The notes under the pieces were generated by a model. That model did not search any database and was not told where the DNA came from. It saw only the letters and a program-made list of their open reading frames with translations. From assembly GCA_024811115.1 (NCBI GenBank), contig JAKOGH010000073.1, positions 1 to 13,540 on the forward strand: a stretch of 13,540 nucleotides of DNA. The letters are read 5' to 3'. This document shows positions 9,466 to 13,540 of the stretch, piece after piece. The translations under genes were made by a program, and so were the position numbers. Positions within the stretch are counted from its first letter, which is position 1, and the number at the start of each line of letters is the position of its first letter. This stretch comes from Terana coerulea (taxonomy: Eukaryota > Basidiomycota > Agaricomycetes > Polyporales > Phanerochaetaceae).

Positions 9466-9841
9466 AATAGCGGCGTGGGTACGGGGCCGGGCGAATTGGT
9501 CGTGGTAAGACTTGCACAAACTCTGCCCACTTCCATCGTTCTTACGCCACATTTGCTGTTGCAGAACACCAGAGCGTCGACGGAGCGTGTTGGGCTGATT
9601 ATCATTTCGAGAGACCTTGTTTTGTGCCGTGCCAATGGAATGGAAGAAGGACTTAGCTTGAAAACTGCCGCTCATTGCGCGCAAGATATGGCCTCTGCCT
9701 GACTGCATTCAAGCAAACCGTCTCGGCACAGTTGGCTGCCGTTCCCAGATGAATGAAACGCTCGTATATCCATCCAGAGAACCTGATACCGTCCGTCACG
9801 CCCAAGTGATCTTTCTCAAACTTTGCGACTGGCGGCTGAAG
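9466..9841. other. Downstream region of peptide gene 1
   Basis: Apart from a likely 3' UTR intron (9505-9564), I see no gene or named element here. No canonical AATAAA is visible. Confidence 0.4.
9505..9564 (+). other. Candidate 3' UTR intron of peptide gene 1
   Basis: GTAAGA at 9505 and TTGCAG ending at 9564 bound a 60-nt pyrimidine-rich stretch of normal intron size, starting 39 nt after the stop codon. The second peptide gene has a weaker candidate at a similar place (11866-11914). Confidence 0.45.
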
Positions 9842-10233
9842 CCCAGTGACAATCGACAATGCTCAGGGCTGCCGAGCAATGCTCCAGTCTGCCAGGCAGA
9901 TTCTCATCTGCTCCAGGATGCTCCGCTCTGGCCAAATTGGTCTGCCGAGTCCTGCCGACGCTTATGTAAGTGCCTTCTCCAGCGCTAGTGTGCGTTGCGC
10001 CGCGCGCGCGCAGCGACGCGTCGACACAATGCGCAACCCCAGTGACAATCGACAATGCTCAGGGCTGCCGAGCAATGCTCCAGTCTGCCAGGCAGATTCT
10101 CATCTGCTCCAGGATGCTCCGCTCTGGCCAAATTGGTCTGCCGAGTCCTGCCGACGCTTATGTAAGTGCCTTCTCCAGCGCTAGTGTGCGTTGCGCCGCG
10201 CGCGCGCAGCGACGCGTCGACACAATGCGCAAC
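9842..10233. repeat. Perfect 196-bp tandem duplication
   Basis: Copy 1 is 9842-10037 and copy 2 is 10038-10233. I compared them base by base and saw no difference, so the duplication is very recent or an assembly artefact. The unit is not a multiple of three, and the ORFs inside are shadows. Each unit carries a palindrome CTGCCAGGCAG, an alternating CG run and ACGCGT (10016-10021 and 10212-10217), the core of the fungal MluI cell-cycle box. It lies just upstream of the TATA promoter at 10379. Confidence 0.95.
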
Positions 10234-10260
10234 ATCGTGTTGCGTCGTCGCGTCCAACAC

Positions 10261-10281
10261 CACACACACACACACACACAC
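10261..10281. repeat. CA dinucleotide microsatellite
   Basis: About ten CA units lie between the 196-bp duplication and the promoter at 10335-10386. Right after the duplication, CGCAACA and TGTTGCG (10228-10244) form a 7-bp stem with a 3-base loop. Confidence 0.95.
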
Positions 10282-10334
10282 TTGTCACTCTCCCTAACGT
10301 GCTGCATGCTGCACGACCTGCGCGCAAGGTGCTA

Positions 10335-10386
10335 TGACGTCAAAGGGTTTCTCGGCCCTTTCCGACGCTTTCGCGCCATATATAAA
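10335..10386 (+). promoter_or_regulatory. Core promoter with CRE palindrome and TATA box
   Basis: TGACGTCA (10335-10342) is a perfect ATF/CREB-type site, TTTCGCGCC (10369-10377) resembles an E2F/SBF-like element, and TATATAAA (10379-10386) is a strong TATA box. A long CT-rich leader follows up to the first ATG at 10494. The motif matches are seen directly; factor binding is inference. Confidence 0.6.
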
Positions 10387-10493
10387 CCACCCCGCCCTCC
10401 GTTCCCCAAGTCCCCGCCCCTTATCTTTTCCCCCATCTTCCCGCCGCTCTATCCTCCCGCGTCCGTGCCCTCCCCTTCCCTTCGAGGCTTGTA

Positions 10494-10725
10494 ATGCCAT
10501 TGATCTCTGCCTGGTATGTGCGAACTTGGTCAGCTACAAATCACAGAAGTGGTACTAACTTGTTGATCTGTGCTAAATAGGGCCACCTTGTCGCGCATAT
10601 ACCCACTCAAATCGGTAAGTCCGTACACTCTCTTCATAATTCAAGCTGCTTATGCAATGTCCTGCTGTAGTGTTGCGTTTCGCGAGGCACCCGTCGTGCT
10701 AAGTCTGTTTGGAGGCGGCCCGTAG
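10494..10725 (+). CDS. Possible small protein gene, 54 residues, unrecognised
   Basis: The first ATG after the TATA box is followed by an intron at 10514-10580 with a perfect TACTAAC branch site. Joining 10494-10513 to 10581-10725 gives 54 residues: MPLISAW, a short basic segment, a hydrophobic stretch (YTLFIIQAAYAMSCCSVAF) and the end REAPVVLSLFGGGP. Inside this reading, 10615-10670 (GTAAGT...CTGTAG, 56 nt) also looks like an intron. If it is removed, the frame shifts and stays open to about 11009, past the AATAAA, which looks wrong for coding. So either the second intron is not removed, or the gene is non-coding or frame-damaged. The promoter and splice signals argue for a real transcript; the protein is uncertain, and could be a small membrane protein. 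Confidence 0.4.
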
Positions 10726-10768
10726 GATTTTGTGTAGATTTATGTAGTCATGTACCGGATTTGGCAGC

Positions 10769-10774
10769 AATAAA
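10769..10774 (+). terminator. Polyadenylation signal of the small transcript
   Basis: AATAAA lies 43 bases after the stop at 10725, preceded by TG/TA-rich sequence (GTGTAGATTTATGTAGTCATG), a usual fungal 3' end arrangement. Confidence 0.5.
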
Positions 10775-11587
10775 TCAATTGAATTACAAAATACCAATAT
10801 CAATCTGGAACGGGCACTGGAGTGGGCCAGAAATAGATGCGGGCGGGACGCAAGCATTTCTGCGCATGCGCCGGCAGACGAGGTCAGGTCAGGTCAGACC
10901 GAGATCAGACGAGGGCATAGGCGAGCAGTTCCTCTGGGCGTCTACCATCTGCTTTTTCTCAGTTTATCTGCTTCCAGCGTGCCTCATCTGCACCGGCAGT
11001 TTTGGTTAGTTCTCGGCAGCCCCGGGCATTGTTGATTCCCACTGGGGCTGAAGCGGAGCGAGCGGGTGTGGATGAGACTCGTCGTGGTCGGCCTCCGCCG
11101 TGGTGTGGATGTCAGGTTGCAGAGGAGACGACATCACTGAATATTGCCGTGTAATCGCATCTTCACGTGGAATTGCGTGGGAGAAGACTCGTGGCGATCG
11201 TCATTCGAGTCGCCAACGTTGCTCTCAGGGCCAAAGCTGGAAGAAAGCATGGTATGCTTCCTAGCCAATAATGGCATAGTTGTCTACTATCATTGACCCT
11301 GTAACAAGCACACCGCTGAAGAAGTCAGAACCCTGAAGAAGGCCTTTCGAGAGATGCTGCCAACTCGAATGCGGCCGCCCTGTCCCACCGACTGAACAAT
11401 TGAGGCGTGGTCAGATGCTGCATGCTAAAACCCGCCTGATTGCGCTGGGCCGCGTATCAGATTTTGTCTAAGAATCCACATGGTCGCGCTAACTGGCGCC
11501 GGCGGGGTGTCATAAACAGCTGTTCCGCGAAGCGTCTAACGTTGACGACGTCGCCTTGCGTCTTCTTACCCACCCCAAGAACAAAGC
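10775..11587. other. Intergenic region before peptide gene 2
   Basis: No gene is supported in these 813 bases. There is a short direct repeat of AGGTC (three units, 10881-10895) and, 70 bases before the next ATG, CATAAACA (11511-11518), a weak TATA-like element. No tRNA-like T-loop or CRISPR-like structure was seen. Confidence 0.5.
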
Positions 11588-11816
11588 ATGCAGCTCACGT
11601 TCAAGCTCGTCGCGCTCGTTGCAGCCTTTGTGCTCGTGCAGACTGCTGCTGCTGGCCCCACCGCGGAGGTACGTGTCCCCTACGCGCAAACTGCGGCCCT
11701 GGACGTAATACTAACTCCGGAGATCCGGCTTGTAGGCCGTAGACAAACGCCAATACAAATGCGGCGGTTACCCTTGTGGCGGATGGAAGAGAGAGGATGC
11801 TGTTGGACAGGCGTGA
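11588..11816 (+). CDS. Secreted mini-peptide precursor 2 (QxxCGGxxCxxW family)
   Basis: Paralogue of the gene at 9236. Exon 1 11588-11668, intron 11669-11735 (phase 0, branch-like TACTAAC at 11709-11715), exon 2 11736-11816; 53 residues. The signal peptide spans residues 1-22 (core LVALVAAFVLVQTAAA). A classical Kex2 site AVDKR is followed by the core QYKCGGYPCGGW (33-44), then Lys-Arg and the tail EDAVGQA. The core is therefore bounded on both sides by Lys-Arg, as in Kex2-processed peptide hormones; a Kex1-like carboxypeptidase would leave the Trp as C-terminus. Against copy 1 the Gln, both Cys, the two Gly, the last Trp and the tail Glu, Val and Ala are kept while most other core residues differ, as expected if a scaffold is conserved and the surface diversifies. 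Function unknown. Confidence 0.8.
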
Positions 11817-12276
11817 GGAGGGATTGGGGGCGGACGCGGGGATGCGGGGGATGCAAGGTTCGCGGGTGCATTTCTTCCCATGTCGACGGGGCCTAAGATC
11901 ACTGCTATTCTCAGGGCGCCGCATGGAGTATACCTGAATTGCAGTCATACCAATAAAAATATCGTTCATTGTAGCATGAAGTACAAGTCCCGCTACTGCG
12001 AAAAGTCCAGCCCAAGTGAACGTCGGCGCCGGGCTCGTTTGGAGACTCGGCCCGACCCCGACAGTTCGCCTATCTCCGTTGCTTATGCTTATTTGGCCGA
12101 AGGCTTTGTGGCGTTTTCACGTGAGCTGACCGCTTTCGGCCTTTGATAAAGCCGTGATGACGGTGACGGTCGTGCTCCACATCCGGACGTCCCATCGCAC
12201 AGCACCCGAACCGACAGCGATATGATGCACACGAGCGGCGCAACCAGTGGCAAACGCAACCTACACCTGAACCACC
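11817..12276. other. Intergenic region: peptide gene 2 3' UTR and hydrolase upstream region
   Basis: The first half holds G-rich 3' UTR sequence, a weak intron candidate (11866-11914) and AATAAA at 11952-11957. The second half should contain the promoter of the hydrolase gene. No separate gene was seen. Confidence 0.5.
11952..11957 (+). terminator. Polyadenylation signal of peptide gene 2
   Basis: AATAAA lies 135 bases after the stop codon, or about 86 if the candidate 3' UTR intron is removed. Confidence 0.55.
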
Positions 12277-13540
12277 ATGGTCTTCACACTCCCAGAGGTC
12301 GTGGGGAAGTACCCCGTCGGCGCAACGACGTTCGCCATACCATCAGAACGACGCACGACGCCGCTCGCATCATCGGCCGTGCAAAGCTGAAGCCTACCAG
12401 CGGAGGTCAGCCAGATACACCTGCACTCAAGTTTGAAGAAGTCGCCTTTACGGCATACTACCCCGCGGACACGCGTGACAAGCACAAACTCAGCAAGTCA
12501 ATGCATTGGATCCCTAGGTGAGTGGGTCTTATGTCTTGCGTCTCCGTCGTGCTCATGACCATCGACCGCTACTAGGCCTGTGAACGACGTCCTGCGAGGG
12601 TATGCACATTTTGGCGGGGCAAACCAATGGGTAGTCAGTACACTAGGCGGTGGAATAGCGCACTTCTTGAAAGTATGTTGCCTTCACATGTGCTAGCTTG
12701 CAGAGCTCGAATGTTCTGGCTGCAGGTGCCTTTATACCTCAATGCTCCACTGTTGCACCCCGAGAACGTCAAAGACAAGTCCGCTAAGCCATGGCCTCTG
12801 GTCATCTTCTCACACGGTCTGGGTGGGACTCGAACAACCTACAGGTGAGGGCCTCAAGGCTGCCTAGGCGAAGTCATTCTAATGGTTTTCCAGCCACATC
12901 TGCTCCAGGTTGGCTGCGCAGGGCAGAGTAGTCCTCGCCATTGAGCACCGCGACGGCACAGGTCCGTTTGTATACACGCGTACGCCCATACCCGGGCTGA
13001 AGGACGAATTGCCTGCGAATTGCAAGATGTACCTCCAGCCGGACGATGTTGCGTAAGTCAGACTCATGCTTGCGTTCATTCGGAACCTAACGTATTATGG
13101 CTAGATGGGACGATCCGGACGCAGGAAAGGATCGCTTTGCGCTTAGAGAAGACCAGCTTCTATACCGCCGACTGGAGTTATACTCGACTTACACGTATTT
13201 CAAGCGCTTGGTTTCGGCCCCGTGGAAACAAGGTAATCAGGTTTTTGAGTAGACCAGAATTACTGCTGACACTTTGATTTGTAGATGCGGTATCTGTAGA
13301 TTGGCTGCATACCATAGACGGCCCGTGGAATCACGACTTAGAGAAACGTCCACATGACAAGACCTTTTGGGAAAGCTGGCTGTCCACGGACACCAAGCCC
13401 AAAGTAGAATGCACACGAGACGTACTGCTCACAGGGCACTCGTTTGGCGGTGCTACCGTGGTATGTCTACCTTAGCGTTCTCTCTCCCAGCTGATTCTTA
13501 CCACTTGTGTCATGCAAGTTCTCCGTACTTTCGCAAGGCC
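12277..13540 (+). CDS. PAF-acetylhydrolase-like alpha/beta hydrolase, 3' truncated by window
   Basis: Family members cleave short or oxidised acyl chains from phospholipids (PAF-AH type, serine hydrolase). Exons: 12277-12517, 12576-12672, 12726-12844, 12894-13052, 13105-13232, 13285-13460 and 13519 onward, with 49-58 nt introns in consistent phases. After the start (MVFTLPEVVGKYPVGATTF) come FEEVAFTAYYPAD, the oxyanion region PLVIFSHGLGGTRTTYS, VVLAIEHRDGTGPF, and the nucleophile elbow LLTGHSFGGATV (GxSxG). The catalytic Asp and His should lie beyond the window. The ATG at 12277 has a good context (CACCATGG). The frame from this ATG stops at 12388-12390 unless one A is added to the AAA run at 12383-12385, after which everything reads on. 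A second possibility is a real truncated allele. Confidence 0.85.

Noticed and set aside
9846..10494. Cys-rich ORFs spanning the 196-bp duplication
   Set aside because: The repeat length is not a multiple of three, so the same DNA is read in different frames in the two copies; no signal peptide and no homology.
10671..11009. Long open frame continuing from the fully spliced small gene
   Set aside because: It runs through an AATAAA signal and low-complexity intergenic DNA, so it is more likely non-coding.
1..13540. CRISPR arrays, bacterial operons, phage or plasmid features
   Set aside because: The window is plainly intron-rich eukaryotic DNA, and no spaced direct-repeat array is present.

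Overview
The window reads as nuclear DNA from a filamentous basidiomycete, most likely an Agaricomycete and possibly a polypore (inference). Coding exons are split by many 45-70 nt GT-AG introns, some with textbook TACTAAC-like branch sites, and the genes sit close together on both strands. The protein families fit: an acidic RING protein of the FC-x-x-[DE] type, a Kre9/KNH-like GPI protein, an anion:cation-symporter-type MFS permease, Vps24 and a PAF-acetylhydrolase-like enzyme.

Layout. 1-962 (+): 3' part of an AARSD1/AlaX-like Ala-tRNA editing protein. 1220-2271 (-): RING-finger protein, divergent from the MFS permease at 2474-4419 (+). 4420-5898: no convincing gene, but a cloverleaf-like inverted repeat and an isolated TATA box. 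5899-7319 (-): acidic, Ser-rich GPI-anchored protein, divergent from VPS24 at 7707-8574 (+). 9236-12276: accessory-looking segment with two tandem paralogous genes for tiny secreted peptide precursors (9236-9465 and 11588-11816), a perfect 196-bp tandem duplication, a CA microsatellite and a TATA/CRE promoter driving a possible 54-residue protein. 12277 to the end (+): a PAF-acetylhydrolase-like hydrolase cut by the window edge.

The most interesting item is the peptide pair. After splicing, each precursor (52 and 53 residues) has a signal peptide, a phase-0 intron after codon 27, one 12-residue core of pattern Q-x-x-C-G-G-x-x-C-x-x-W, a basic pair directly after the Trp, and a seven-residue acidic tail ending in Ala. 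The form resembles the Kex2-processed alpha-type pheromones of filamentous ascomycetes, a peptide type not known to me from basidiomycetes, whose known mating pheromones are lipidated CaaX peptides. Function is unknown; signalling and antimicrobial roles are both open.

A caution on quality: four of the six larger genes need single-base shifts to keep homologous frames open (about eleven sites, mostly in homopolymers), while the GPI gene, VPS24 and both peptide genes are clean. Sequencing or polishing error is the simplest explanation.

Apart from the peptide pair, the genes look like ordinary neighbours and not one pathway.
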